Shown here piece after piece: positions 1 through 9,168 of a DNA stretch of 64,000 nt. The position numbers and the translations under genes were made by a program. The DNA is taken from NCBI RefSeq assembly GCF_003994235.2, contig NZ_RYFG02000111.1:21233-85232 (forward strand), read 5' to 3'. The notes below the pieces were generated by a model. It worked only from the letters and a program-made list of their open reading frames with translations. It searched no databases and had not been told where the DNA came from. Each line of letters starts with the position of its first letter. The stretch's first letter is position 1. The DNA is from Candidatus Methylobacter oryzae. GTDB lineage: Bacteria; Pseudomonadota; Gammaproteobacteria; Methylococcales; Methylomonadaceae.

Positions 1-1
1 G

Positions 2-712
2 GTGAAAGACTTCAACATCGTGTCTTTTGGCGGCGTCACGATGAGTCCGATAGCCGGCTCGATCGTCAGCGAGGAGTTAATTCCACGGTTTGCGGCCGAT
101 CATAGAGAACTTGCGCGAACTATTCTGGATAAGCGCGAGGCGATGGCCCAGGCCGGCGAACTCAGCCCTATGGTGATCGATTACGAAACCGGCAAACGCA
201 GTTTCCGCAGGACCGCGCGCAGTTATTTCGATATTCTTGCGTCTAACGCGGATGAAATACAGCATAAAATTGTCAAACAGACCCGCCAGGAAAACCGCGA
301 GACCTGGGTTCAGTTCAATCAACGGATAATGTCCTTCTGTATCGACGTCGTGCGCAACGCCCCGGCCGATTACGCGATGTGGATTGCCGGTGCAGCCCGT
401 TCAGCAACCGGTACGGCCATTACGCAGAATATTCCGCTGATAGTGGGAATATTCGGGTTGGTTGCGGTTTATTGTTTGCGGCTGTTGAGTCCCCGGATGC
501 CGCCTTTGATTGCCGGGTCTTCGCTCGATATTCCAACCATTGTTTTAATCACTGCGTTGTTCACGTTCGGTTCCGGCATATTGAGTCTGCTGGTTACTTA
601 TCCGGGTAACCGTTATGTTTCGACCAGTGCGATATTTATCCCATCGCTGGTGTTTTATATTTTGTTCCAGCTATTGGCAGCCGGCTATGGCGATAAAGTT
701 CGGCGGGATTAA
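2..712 (+). CDS. C-terminal part of a membrane protein, partial
   Basis: The frame is open to the left edge of the window, so the GTG at position 2 is probably not the true start and this is likely the end of a longer protein. The visible 236 residues have a soluble, charged first half (to about residue 120) and then about four hydrophobic segments (about 125-150, 153-170, 178-200 and 208-228), ending in a short basic tail. Such a topology is seen at the ends of large membrane glycosyltransferase-like or sulfotransferase-like proteins, but I see no diagnostic motif. The product is unrecognised; only the membrane topology is well supported. Confidence 0.55.
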   Translation: MKDFNIVSFGGVTMSPIAGSIVSEELIPRFAADHRELARTILDKREAMAQAGELSPMVIDYETGKRSFRRTARSYFDILASNADEIQHKIVKQTRQENRETWVQFNQRIMSFCIDVVRNAPADYAMWIAGAARSATGTAITQNIPLIVGIFGLVAVYCLRLLSPRMPPLIAGSSLDIPTIVLITALFTFGSGILSLLVTYPGNRYVSTSAIFIPSLVFYILFQLLAAGYGDKVRRD

Positions 713-970
713 TGCGCTGCGTCATAAATACCAGGCTTTGTATCATCAGCAGAGGCCTAAGGATTGTCTTGTAAATGGGTAACCGGTACCGGCTTTACGT
801 GGCTTATCCAGAGTGTTTCTGAAAATAAACAGTTACGTAACTGATGTTATGCATAGTTCTGTTTGCCGTATTGCTGGAATGTGCTTAGCTCGCGGTGCAG
901 CGTGCTCATCGTTATTACACATCTCGATGTAGGCCGGAAATCTGTTGCTGCGTTGAGCGTTGCGCGAGTT
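713..970. other. Intergenic stretch with no recognised gene
   Basis: No credible coding frame lies between the membrane protein and the family A repeat block. The short ORFs that cross this area run into the repeats on both strands and show no family resemblance. Confidence 0.5.
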
Positions 971-1290
971 AGACCTTCCAGGTAAGACGACTGCCATGGA
1001 TGGCGGAAGTGTCGCAATCGGTCGGGAACCGATGCGACCGACTGCCATGGAGGGCAGCCGAGACTGCTCCCGGCAGTCCCCGGTATTGCCTCCATCCATG
1101 GCGGTCAGAAGTGTCGCAATCGGTCGGGAACCGATGCGATCGACTGCCAGGGAGGGCGGCCGAGACTGCTCCCGGCAGTCCTCGGCATTTCCTCCGTCCA
1201 TGGAGGTCAGAAGTGCTGAAGACTCCGGGAGCGGCCCTAGTGAAAACCTGGAAGGCCTGCTTGGTATTTTCGTGCCTTTCGTGGATAACG
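971..1290. repeat. Family A dispersed repeat with internal 102-bp tandem duplication
   Basis: The left end reads GACCTTCCAGGT and the right end AACCTGGAAGG, an inverted pair bounding the block. Inside are two copies of a 102-bp unit (1012-1113 and 1114-1215), which differ at about eight positions. Each unit holds nested hairpins, such as TCGGTCGGGAACCGA, and paired ACTGCCATGG and CCATGGCGGT segments. Immediately 3' comes the motif TTTTCGTGCCTTTCGTGGA, which also follows other copies. Related copies occur at 3274-3306, 24008-24130, 29143-29180 and 47635-47712. No transposase is encoded, so a MITE-like or REP-like non-autonomous element is the best description. Confidence 0.8.
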
Positions 1291-1427
1291 CTTTTTATCA
1301 TCGCCATGCGTAACATCAATTACGTGATGTAAGTTGTATTATTATGTGATGGCTCAGCCATTATTGTTCATAATAATCACCGTACCCTATGCCGAAACCC
1401 ATTTTTGTGAGAGGCAATTGCCAACCC

Positions 1428-1781
1428 ATGACAATAGAGCATTTTTATCGATTAAATTTCCTGGCATTTTCGCTGATTCTCGTCCTGGCCCTGTTTATAG
1501 GCGGCTCACAGCCGGAAGCTGCCGGATTGTTTGTGTCGCCGGTTGATAAATTGGTACATTTTTTGTACTTCGGCACGTTCACTTTCGCTATTGTCATGAG
1601 CAGGATGCTAGAGCCCAAATATGCGGCTGTTTTGACAGTTGTGCTGGGCGCGGCCGATGAGCTGCACCAAACTGTACTTCCGGGGCGCTCGCCCGGCATT
1701 GACGATTGGTTGGCCGATAGTTTCGGAGCCCTGATCGTGGTCTGCATTTTTTCGATGATCAGGAAGCGGCAATTGGCTTAA
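1428..1781 (+). CDS. VanZ-like family membrane protein
   Basis: A small integral membrane protein of about 117 residues. The conserved core of VanZ-like proteins is visible near residues 70-100: DELHQ, then PGRSPGIDDWLADSFGAL, with transmembrane segments before, between and after. A GRSP..DWLADSFGA block preceded by DE(L/F)HQ is typical of this family, named after VanZ of the vancomycin cluster. Most members, like this one, have no link to glycopeptide resistance and no known activity. I prefer the ATG at 1428, which begins MTIEHFYRL; an ATG at 1389 is in frame but lacks a ribosome site. The gene stands alone between repeats. Confidence 0.8.
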   Translation: MTIEHFYRLNFLAFSLILVLALFIGGSQPEAAGLFVSPVDKLVHFLYFGTFTFAIVMSRMLEPKYAAVLTVVLGAADELHQTVLPGRSPGIDDWLADSFGALIVVCIFSMIRKRQLA

Positions 1782-2003
1782 ACTTCGCACGCGTTTACCT
1801 GTTTATAGAAGCCTAATCTGATTAAGCGGCATCAATAATGGTAGTTGCCAATGATCTTAAAGATGGAATACGGATGCGACGGATGCCACGGATTTTTACG
1901 GGGCTAGCTTGATAAGTTATCACGCTAAAGTTTTCCGGTATTTTGGAGTGCCGGCAGAGCCTGCCTCCGGCGTTGAACATTTACAGCTAATAATCACAAT
2001 ACT

Positions 2004-3095
2004 ATGAATGAATGGTTCTTCTCTTTTGAAAACGTCACCAGCGGGCCTTATGCGCTGGATTATGCAAAAACGTTTGCCCGTGAACATCAGGGCGCTTACT
2101 GCTGGCGTCAAGGCTTGCCCGACTGGATTCCGGTCTATGAAGCAGTTGAAATCAGGCCGATGAAAAAAGACGGCGTGACGCCTTTTCCGCCTACGCCTCC
2201 AGCGATGATGTCGCCGAAGCCGGCCGCATTGCCTGCTTCCGCCCAAGCGGTCGCGGCGCAGCCGCCTGCTGCCCAGGCTTCGAATGGTTTTGGTGGGCAC
2301 TTGGTAACCGAGGGTATTGATTTCAAAATATTCGGCCATGAAATGCAGTTTGTTGAAATCGAATTGGACCCGAATGAAAGCGCAGTCGCCGAAGCCGGAG
2401 CGATGATGTACAAAAGCGCGGACGTAAAAATGGAGACGGTTTTTGGGGATGGTTCGGATTCGCAGCAGGCCGGAATCATGGGCTTATTGTTGGGTGCCGG
2501 TAAGCGCTTGCTGACCAATGAAAGCCTGTTTATTACCGTGTTTACGCAAACCGCGCAGCGCAAAGGCAAAGTAGCCTTCGCCGCGCCTTATCCGGGCACT
2601 ATCCTGGCATTGAACCTGAAAGATTACGATAGAAAACTGATTTGCCAAAAAGACAGCTTTTTGGCCGCGGCCAAAGGCGTGCAGGTGGGCATTCATTTCC
2701 AGCGCCGTGTTCTGACCGGGCTGTTCGGCGGCGAAGGTTTTGTCATGCAAAAGCTGGAAGGCGACGGCTGGGTATTCGTCCATGCCGGCGGTTGCCTGCA
2801 AAAAATAGAACTGGACTATGGTGAAACATTGCATGTCGATACCGGCTGTCTGGCCGCAATGACAGCCGGCGTCGATTTCGACATCCAACAGGCAAGCGGC
2901 ATCAAGACGATGTTGTTCGGCGGCGAAGGCTTGTTTTTTGCCAGATTAACCGGCCCCGGCACAGTGTGGCTGCAAAGTCTGCCGTTTTCTCGACTGGCGG
3001 GACGGATGTTGTCAGCCGCACCGCAAGGCGGGGGCAGGCAGCAGGATGAAGGTTCGATTCTGGGCGGTTTGGGTAATTTGCTTGGCGGAGATTGA
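2004..3095 (+). CDS. GYF-like domain plus AIM24/TIGR00266 family protein
   Basis: A 363-residue protein with two parts. Residues 1-50 (WFFS..NVTSGPY, then WRQGLPDWIPVYE) look like the short GYF_2/DUF4339 domain, a peptide-binding or adaptor module. After a Pro/Ala linker (about 55-95), residues 100-340 match the AIM24 (TIGR00266) double beta-sandwich fold, including Glu-Ala-Gly-Ala-Met-Met, LLTNESLF, APYPG and a Gly-rich FGGEG repeated twice. AIM24 proteins are widespread in bacteria with no settled function; the mitochondrial relative affects inner-membrane organisation. The C-terminus is Gly-rich (GGLGNLLGG). Family C-terminal domain is sure; GYF call is moderate. Confidence 0.8.
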   Translation: MNEWFFSFENVTSGPYALDYAKTFAREHQGAYCWRQGLPDWIPVYEAVEIRPMKKDGVTPFPPTPPAMMSPKPAALPASAQAVAAQPPAAQASNGFGGHLVTEGIDFKIFGHEMQFVEIELDPNESAVAEAGAMMYKSADVKMETVFGDGSDSQQAGIMGLLLGAGKRLLTNESLFITVFTQTAQRKGKVAFAAPYPGTILALNLKDYDRKLICQKDSFLAAAKGVQVGIHFQRRVLTGLFGGEGFVMQKLEGDGWVFVHAGGCLQKIELDYGETLHVDTGCLAAMTAGVDFDIQQASGIKTMLFGGEGLFFARLTGPGTVWLQSLPFSRLAGRMLSAAPQGGGRQQDEGSILGGLGNLLGGD

Positions 3096-3273
3096 TTGGG
3101 CTGTAGTGCAAACCTGGGGAAGTTATTGTCCACGAAAAACACGAAAGGCACGAACATAGTTAAACCCCATCGTTCCCAGGCTCTTGTGCCTATCGTCATA
3201 GACAGTTGTCCGCAGGCAGTCGTCATGACAACCGTCCTTGATCTAAGGTTAGGCAAGAAGCCTGACATTAAAC

Positions 3274-3347
3274 AGACCTTCCAGGTTTTTTAAACCTGGA
3301 AGGTCTAACCGGATATTTTTTCGTGCTTTTCGTGTTTTTTGTGGACA
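3274..3347. repeat. Minimal family A hairpin plus CGTG-rich tail
   Basis: A perfect 15-bp inverted repeat, AGACCTTCCAGGTTT, with a three-base loop (stem arms 3274-3288 and 3292-3306). It looks like the two ends of family A joined with the interior lost. It is followed by TCGTGCTTTTCGTG and TTTGTGGACA (3321-3347), the same tail that follows other copies. It lies between the AIM24 gene and the convergent rpiA gene, so it could also act as a transcription terminator. Confidence 0.7.
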
Positions 3348-3353
3348 GCGCAG

Positions 3354-4037
3354 TTAAAGGCTCGCCTGCCGCTCTTCTACTTCACCGTTAACGCCGATTA
3401 AAACCGTCGTCGCCAATCCGTAAAAAATACCATGCTCAACGATGCCGGGAATGCCGTTTAAAGTTTCGTTCAGCGTTTTTGCATCGATATGCGCGCCGAA
3501 GTTCATATCCAAGATCAAATTGCCGGCAGAGCTTATAATGAAACCGTTTTTACTGGCATTTTGCCGTAGATCGCCGTGCCCTCCGTTCGCTTCCAGCAGT
3601 TTTTTAACCAGTTGCCACGCAAACGGCATCACTTCAATCGGAATCGGAAAACGCTGGCCAATACGCTGAACCAGCTTGTTGGATTCAATCAATACCAAAA
3701 AACGGTCGCAAGCGGTTGCCAATAATTTTTCGCGGACCAGGTCCGCGCCTTGGCCTTTCAGCAAAGTTAATTCCGGCGATACTTCATCGGCGCCATCGAC
3801 ATACAGATCGACATGGCTAACTTGTTCGAAACCCATTATCGGGAGGCCTAATTGTTGTGCTTTACTCGCGCTGACAATCGAGCTTGAGACCGTGCTGACT
3901 TTAAGGCACTGTTCGCGGCTACGATGCGCCAGTTCCTCAATAAAATAGTTCGCAGTCGAACCGGTGCCCAGTCCAACCAGCATCCCGTCGGCTACTTGGT
4001 CGGCGGCATGTTTGGCAATCAGTTGTTTATCGTTCAT
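3354..4037 (-). CDS. rpiA: Ribose-5-phosphate isomerase A
   Basis: Interconverts ribose 5-phosphate and ribulose 5-phosphate in the pentose phosphate pathway; in a RuMP-cycle organism it would also serve formaldehyde acceptor regeneration (inference). The 227-residue length is normal for RpiA. Visible family motifs are GLGTGSTA (residues 22-29), VDGADEV (about 81-87), and LLKGQGADLVREKLLA (about 92-107), which carry the phosphate-binding loop, the catalytic Asp/Glu region and the base. The start follows MNDKQLIAKHAADQV, typical of the family. It is a single gene, transcribed away from nifJ with about 200 bp between the two starts. Confidence 0.95.
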   Translation of the reverse strand: MNDKQLIAKHAADQVADGMLVGLGTGSTANYFIEELAHRSREQCLKVSTVSSSIVSASKAQQLGLPIMGFEQVSHVDLYVDGADEVSPELTLLKGQGADLVREKLLATACDRFLVLIESNKLVQRIGQRFPIPIEVMPFAWQLVKKLLEANGGHGDLRQNASKNGFIISSAGNLILDMNFGAHIDAKTLNETLNGIPGIVEHGIFYGLATTVLIGVNGEVEERQASL

Positions 4038-4237
4038 GGCTTACACCTCAATTGAATTAGTTGGGACGAGCATACAACGTTCTTGCAAAATTAATATCCG
4101 CCAGAGCACAGATCGGCAGCGCTCGGGCTTGCTTTCAATCATCATATTCTGTACTGTCAATTATGCCTAACTTCCGAGCCTTAAAATTATTATAAAAGAA
4201 GAGGGCAGGTACAACTTTTATTCCATGAGGGGTTCTA

Positions 4238-7200
4238 ATGCAAAATCAGCAGACACTTACAATCGATGGAAACCAGGCCGCCGCGACGGTGGCCCATAAG
4301 CTCAACGAAGTCATTGCCATTTATCCGATAACGCCGTCGTCGAACATGGGCGAATGGGCCGACGAATGGTCGTCGCGCGGGCAAACCAATTTATGGGGCA
4401 CGGTGCCGCAAGTGACCGAAATGCAAAGCGAGGCCGGAGCCGCCGGCGCAATCCACGGCGCGTTGCAGGCCGGATCGCTGGCGACGACGTTCACCGCGTC
4501 CCAGGGGTTGCTGCTGATGCTGCCCAATATGTACAAAATCGCCGGCGAACTGTCGCCCGCCGTGTTCCATATCGCCGCTCGCTCGCTGGCTTGCCAGGGC
4601 CTGTCGATTTTCGGCGACCACAGCGACGTGATGTCGGCGCGGATGACGGGTTTTGGCATGCTCTGCTCCAACTCGCCTCAGGAAGTCATGGATTTTGCAC
4701 TGATCGCCCATGCCGCGTCTCTGGAAAGCCGCGTGCCGCTGATGCACTTTTTCGACGGTTTCAGGACTTCGCACGAAGTCGCTAAAATCGTCGCGTTGGA
4801 CGACGACATCATGCGCGCGATGATCAATGACGAATGGATCGCCGCGCACCGCAGCCGCGCATTGACGTCGGACAATCCGGTATTGCGCGGCACGGCGCAG
4901 AACCCCGACGTTTATTTCCAGGCTCGGGAGACGGTCAACGCTTATTACGACGCAATGCCGGGTATCGTCCAGCGCGCGATGGACCGGTTCGCGAAGCTGA
5001 CCGGACGCTCATACCGTTTATTCGAATACGTAGGCGAACCCAATGCCGAACGCGTCGTTGTAATGATGGGCTCGGGCGCCGAAGCCGCCGCCGAAACGCT
5101 GGATTACCTGAACCGCCAAGGCGAGCCGGTCGGCTTGCTGAAAGTGCGCCTGTTCCGGCCGTTCGATGCCGCCAGCCTGATTGCCGCGCTGCCGGCGAGC
5201 TGCAAGAAAATCGCGGTGCTGGATAGGACCAAGGAGCCCGGCGCCGACGGCGAACCATTATACAAAGACGTACTCAGCGCGCTGGCCCAGGATTTTTCCG
5301 GCGATGCGCCGAAGTTTGCGCAATTGCCGAAAGTCGTCGGCGGCCGCTACGGCTTGTCGTCCAAGGAATTCACGCCGGGCATGATCAAAGCCGTGTTCGA
5401 CGAACTGAAGCAGGCGCAGCCGAAAAACCATTTCACCATCGGCATCAACGACGACGTCACCCACACCAGCCTGGCTTGGGATACGTCCTACCGCACCGAC
5501 GCCCATGCCGACACCTTCCAGGCCATGTTCTACGGCCTGGGCAGCGACGGCACCGTCAGCGCGAACAAAAACACGATTAAAATCATCGGCGAAGCGACCG
5601 ATTGGCACGCCCAAGGTTACTTTGTTTACGACTCGAAAAAATCCGGCGCGGTGACCGTATCGCACCTGCGCTTCGGGCCGAAACCGATCCGTTCCAGCTA
5701 CCTGATCGGCGAGAACGACGCCAAGTTCATCGGCTGCCATCAGGCGATTTTCCTGGAACGCTACGACATGCTCGATAATGCGGCCGACAACGCGGTGTTT
5801 TTGTTGAACTCGCCGGAACCAGCCGACAAAGTTTGGGATTCGTTGCCGGCGAAAATGCAGCGGCAAATGATCGAAAAGAAAATCCGCTTTTACGTCATCG
5901 ACGGCTACGCGGTCGCCGAAAAAACCGGCATGGGCAAGCGCATCAACACGATCATGCAGACCTGTTTTTTCGCGATTTCCGGCGTGTTGCCGCAAGAAAA
6001 GGCGATTGCCGACATCAAGCACGCAGTCGAAAAAACCTACGGCAAAAAAGGCCAGCGCATCGTCGAGCTGAATTTCAAGGCCATTGACGAAACCTTGGCC
6101 AGCCTGCATGAAGTGCAATTGCCGGCGGCGGTCAGCAGCAGCTTCGATATTCAATCCCGCATCGGCGACAGCGCACCCGACTTTATCAAACGCGTCACCG
6201 GCGAAATCATCGCCGGCCGCGGCGATGCGTTGCCGGTCAGCGCGATGCCGATCGACGGCACGTTCCCGACCGGCACCGCGGCATACGAAAAACGCAACCT
6301 GGCGCTGGAAATCCCGGTTTGGGAAACCGATTTGTGCACGCAATGCGGCAAATGCGCGATGGTCTGCCCGCACGCGGTGATCCGCAGCAAAATTTACCCG
6401 AACGAGATGCTCGACAATGCGCCGCCGACATTCAAGCACGCGGCGATGCTGGGCAAGGATTTCCCGCCCGGTTTGTCGATCACCTACCAAGTCGCGCCGG
6501 AAGATTGCACCGGCTGTACCTTGTGCGTCGATATTTGCCCGATCCGCGACAAAGCCAACGCCAGCCGCAAAGCGATCAACATGCAGCCGCAACCGCCGCT
6601 GCGCGAAGTCGAAAGCAAAAACTGGGATTTCTTCCTGTCGATTCCGGAATACGACCGCAAGCTGTTAAAAACCAACACCATCAAAGGCTCGATGGTATTG
6701 CAGCCGCTGTTCGAATTTTCCGGCGCCTGCGTCGGTTGCGGCGAAACGGCGTATATCAAACTGGCGTCGCAATTGTTCGGCGACCGCATGATCGTCGCCA
6801 ACGCGACCGGTTGCTCCTCGATTTACGGCGGCAACCTGCCGACGACGCCGTGGACTAAAAACTCGGAAGGCCGCGGACCGGCGTGGAGCAACTCGCTGTT
6901 TGAGGACAACGCCGAATTCGGTTTAGGCATGCGGATTTCGTTGGATAAACAAACCGAATACGCCAAGGAACTGCTGGCTGCGTTGCGCGAGCAAATCGGC
7001 GGCGAGCTGGCCGATGCGATTTTGAGCGCAGACCAGTCCGATGAAGCCGGCATTTACGAGCAGCGCGAGCGCGTCGCCGCATTGAAGCAACGCTTGCAAA
7101 CCGTAGACGGGCCGCAAGCCCAAAACCTGTTGCAACTGGCCGACAACTTGTGCAAGAAAAGCGTCTGGATCATCGGCGGCGACGGCTGGGCTTACGACAT

Positions 7201-7876
7201 CGGCTACGGCGGCCTGGACCACGTTTTGGCTAGCGGCCGCAACGTCAACATCCTGGTGCTGGACACCGAAGTTTACTCGAACACCGGCGGGCAAACGTCC
7301 AAATCGACGCCGCTGGGCGCGGTCGCCAAATTCTCGGCCGGCGGCAAGGCCACGGCGAAAAAAGACCTGGCGTTGCTGGCGATGGATTACAACAACGTCT
7401 ACGTCGCCCACGTCGCTTACGCCGGCAAAGACACGCAAACCTTGAACGCGTTCCTGGAAGCCGAAGCGCACGACGGCCCGGCTATCATCATCGCTTACGC
7501 GCCTTGCATCGCGCACGGCGTCGATATGTCGAACAACCACCGCCAGCAAAACCTGGCCGTCAAAAGCGGGCATTGGCCGTTGTTCCGGTTCGACCCGAGC
7601 AAGATCAAGGACGGCAAGAACCCGATGCACCTGGATTCGCCGGAACCGTCGATCCCGTACCGCGATTTCGTCAAAACCGAAACCCGCTTCAACATGCTGT
7701 GGCAAACCCATCCGGACGATGCCGAGCGCTTCCTGGAGCAAGCGCAGCAAGATGTGCAAAACCGCTACCGCTATTACAAACAACTGTCTGAACTGGACTG
7801 GAGCGAATCGACCAGCGTTTCAGCGGTAAAAGCTCAACTCAAAAGCGAAACTGCCAAGGAGACCGACAATGGTTGA
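4238..7876 (+). CDS. nifJ: Pyruvate:ferredoxin (flavodoxin) oxidoreductase NifJ
   Basis: Oxidatively decarboxylates pyruvate with CoA to acetyl-CoA, passing electrons to ferredoxin or flavodoxin. In diazotrophs this can feed nitrogenase; a flavodoxin (nifF) lies in this window at 24165. The single chain of 1212 residues has the usual fused order: N-terminal pyruvate-binding domains (ITPSSNMGEWADEW near residue 30), a two-cluster ferredoxin domain with CTQCGKCAMVCP (about 700) and CTGCTLCVDICP (about 757), a CVGCGET motif (about 830) and a TPP-binding GGDGWAYDIGYGG region (about 980). The RBS GAGGGG precedes the ATG. Its stop overlaps the next gene by 8 bp. I found no sigma-54 promoter upstream. 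Confidence 0.97.
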   Translation: MQNQQTLTIDGNQAAATVAHKLNEVIAIYPITPSSNMGEWADEWSSRGQTNLWGTVPQVTEMQSEAGAAGAIHGALQAGSLATTFTASQGLLLMLPNMYKIAGELSPAVFHIAARSLACQGLSIFGDHSDVMSARMTGFGMLCSNSPQEVMDFALIAHAASLESRVPLMHFFDGFRTSHEVAKIVALDDDIMRAMINDEWIAAHRSRALTSDNPVLRGTAQNPDVYFQARETVNAYYDAMPGIVQRAMDRFAKLTGRSYRLFEYVGEPNAERVVVMMGSGAEAAAETLDYLNRQGEPVGLLKVRLFRPFDAASLIAALPASCKKIAVLDRTKEPGADGEPLYKDVLSALAQDFSGDAPKFAQLPKVVGGRYGLSSKEFTPGMIKAVFDELKQAQPKNHFTIGINDDVTHTSLAWDTSYRTDAHADTFQAMFYGLGSDGTVSANKNTIKIIGEATDWHAQGYFVYDSKKSGAVTVSHLRFGPKPIRSSYLIGENDAKFIGCHQAIFLERYDMLDNAADNAVFLLNSPEPADKVWDSLPAKMQRQMIEKKIRFYVIDGYAVAEKTGMGKRINTIMQTCFFAISGVLPQEKAIADIKHAVEKTYGKKGQRIVELNFKAIDETLASLHEVQLPAAVSSSFDIQSRIGDSAPDFIKRVTGEIIAGRGDALPVSAMPIDGTFPTGTAAYEKRNLALEIPVWETDLCTQCGKCAMVCPHAVIRSKIYPNEMLDNAPPTFKHAAMLGKDFPPGLSITYQVAPEDCTGCTLCVDICPIRDKANASRKAINMQPQPPLREVESKNWDFFLSIPEYDRKLLKTNTIKGSMVLQPLFEFSGACVGCGETAYIKLASQLFGDRMIVANATGCSSIYGGNLPTTPWTKNSEGRGPAWSNSLFEDNAEFGLGMRISLDKQTEYAKELLAALREQIGGELADAILSADQSDEAGIYEQRERVAALKQRLQTVDGPQAQNLLQLADNLCKKSVWIIGGDGWAYDIGYGGLDHVLASGRNVNILVLDTEVYSNTGGQTSKSTPLGAVAKFSAGGKATAKKDLALLAMDYNNVYVAHVAYAGKDTQTLNAFLEAEAHDGPAIIIAYAPCIAHGVDMSNNHRQQNLAVKSGHWPLFRFDPSKIKDGKNPMHLDSPEPSIPYRDFVKTETRFNMLWQTHPDDAERFLEQAQQDVQNRYRYYKQLSELDWSESTSVSAVKAQLKSETAKETDNG

Positions 7877-8882
7877 TTTAACGACTGATTACATAGGCTT
7901 GAAACTGGCTAACCCGTTGGTGCCGTCGGCGTCGCCGTTGAGCAAGGACTTGGACACGGCGCGCAAACTGGAAGACGCCGGCGCGTCGGCGCTGGTGATG
8001 TATTCGCTGTTCGAGGAAAAAATCGAAGCCGAAACGCAGCAAATGGACCGGTTTTTTTATAACCAAGCCATAGGACACAATGAATCGGATTCGTTCCATC
8101 CGGTGCCGGGCAATTTCCAGACTTACCAGGAGCAATACCTGGAGCATTTGCAGCAACTGAAATCGGCGTTGGCGATTCCGGTCATCGCCAGCTTGAACGG
8201 AACGTCGCTGAGCGGCTGGGTCGAATACGGCAAGCAATTGCAACAGGCCGGCGCCGACGCGCTGGAATTGAATATTTACCATCTGGCCGCGAACGCCGAC
8301 GAAAGTGGCGAGGATGTCGAGAACCGCTACCTGGACATCTTGCAGGAGTTGAAAGAGCAGGTCAGCGTGCCGATTGTGATGAAACTGTCGTCGCAGTTCA
8401 GTTCGCCGATTCATTTCGCCAAGCGCTTGGAAGCGGCCGGCGCCGACGGCATCGCGCTGTTCAACCGTTTCTACCAGCCAGACATCGACCTGGAAACGCT
8501 GGAAGTCGTGCCGAAACTGGAACTGTCGCCGTCGGCCGAAGCGTTAATGCGAATACGCTGGACCGCGTTGTTGTACGGCCGCACCAACTTGTCGCTGGCC
8601 GTCACCGGCGGCTTCCACCAAACGCCGGATGTCATCAAAGCGCTGCTGGCCGGCGCCGACGTCGTGCAATTGTGCAGCGTCTTGCTGAAACACGGCACCG
8701 GCCGTTTGGGCGAGATATTGGCCGAGTTGCAACAATGGCTGGCCGAGCACGAATACGAGTCGGTCGACCAGCTCAAAGGCAGCGTCAGCCAGCAACATGC
8801 AATCGATCCTTGCGCGTATGAAAGGGCTAATTATGTGCAGGTGTTGGATAGTTATTCTTCGCCGGCTGGGGTTTTAAGATAG
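7869..8882 (+). CDS. Dihydroorotate dehydrogenase-like flavoprotein
   Basis: A 337-residue TIM-barrel protein of the DHOD-like family (FMN-dependent). Visible pieces are GLKLANPLVPSASPLS at the N-terminus, an IPVIASLNGTS strand, GADALELNIYHL, VPIVMKLS, and the C-terminal phosphate-binding region VTGGFHQTPD...GADVVQLCS. It starts 8 bp inside nifJ, so the two are almost certainly cotranscribed and translationally coupled. Such DHOD-like genes beside nifJ are known in other bacteria; the true substrate is not established and it is unlikely to be the pyrimidine enzyme PyrD. A link to pyruvate or electron-transfer metabolism is inference from position. Confidence 0.85.
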   Translation: MVDLTTDYIGLKLANPLVPSASPLSKDLDTARKLEDAGASALVMYSLFEEKIEAETQQMDRFFYNQAIGHNESDSFHPVPGNFQTYQEQYLEHLQQLKSALAIPVIASLNGTSLSGWVEYGKQLQQAGADALELNIYHLAANADESGEDVENRYLDILQELKEQVSVPIVMKLSSQFSSPIHFAKRLEAAGADGIALFNRFYQPDIDLETLEVVPKLELSPSAEALMRIRWTALLYGRTNLSLAVTGGFHQTPDVIKALLAGADVVQLCSVLLKHGTGRLGEILAELQQWLAEHEYESVDQLKGSVSQQHAIDPCAYERANYVQVLDSYSSPAGVLR

Positions 8883-9168
8883 GTTTTGCTAAGGTGCGTT
8901 TGCTAGTTCCCAAGGTAGCGAGAACTGGTGTTGCCTACATGGATGTAGGCAAGGAGCGTGAGCAGGAGCGGAAGTTTTTCCGGCACTCCGATTGCCGGAA
9001 ATACCCTCCCTTGTTGTCGCCGGGCGGACTTACTTGTGCCCTGTGGGTATTCCGGCCTACATTCGAGCCATTCCAGCATTCATACCAAATGATGATCTTG
9101 AACGTACTTGTGTATAACAACGAGAGCTCCAGCTTCCCGTATCGGGAAGCTGAGCTTCGTTAACCAGT
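8883..9168. other. Intergenic region with hairpins
   Basis: No gene seen. It has several inverted repeats, including GCCTACATGGATGTAGGC (8933-8950) and AGCTTCCCG/CGGGAAGCT (9131-9150), the latter a strong stem suitable for ending nifJ-operon transcription. The remaining sequence is unassigned. Confidence 0.5.

Noticed and set aside
1012..1215. Possible CRISPR array
   Set aside because: The repeated unit is 102 bp, contiguous and without spacers, in only two copies. No cas gene is nearby. No CRISPR was seen anywhere in the window.
833..1332. Several 80-120 codon frames on both strands
   Set aside because: They are produced by the tandem 102-bp repeat units and contain duplicated peptide blocks with no sign of a protein family.
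4038..4237. Sigma-54/NifA control of nifJ
   Set aside because: I looked for TGGC-N-GC spacing and TGT-N10-ACA in the 200 bp upstream and found no acceptable match, so nifJ control is left open.
5258..6592. A 444-codon open frame on the minus strand inside nifJ
   Set aside because: It is a shadow of the GC-rich nifJ coding frame. Its translation is low-complexity, rich in Arg/Ala/Asp/His/Phe, with no family resemblance.
6923..7783. A 286-codon minus-strand frame over the end of nifJ
   Set aside because: Same cause: the antisense of conserved nifJ codons. The TPP-binding region it covers is certainly coding on the plus strand.
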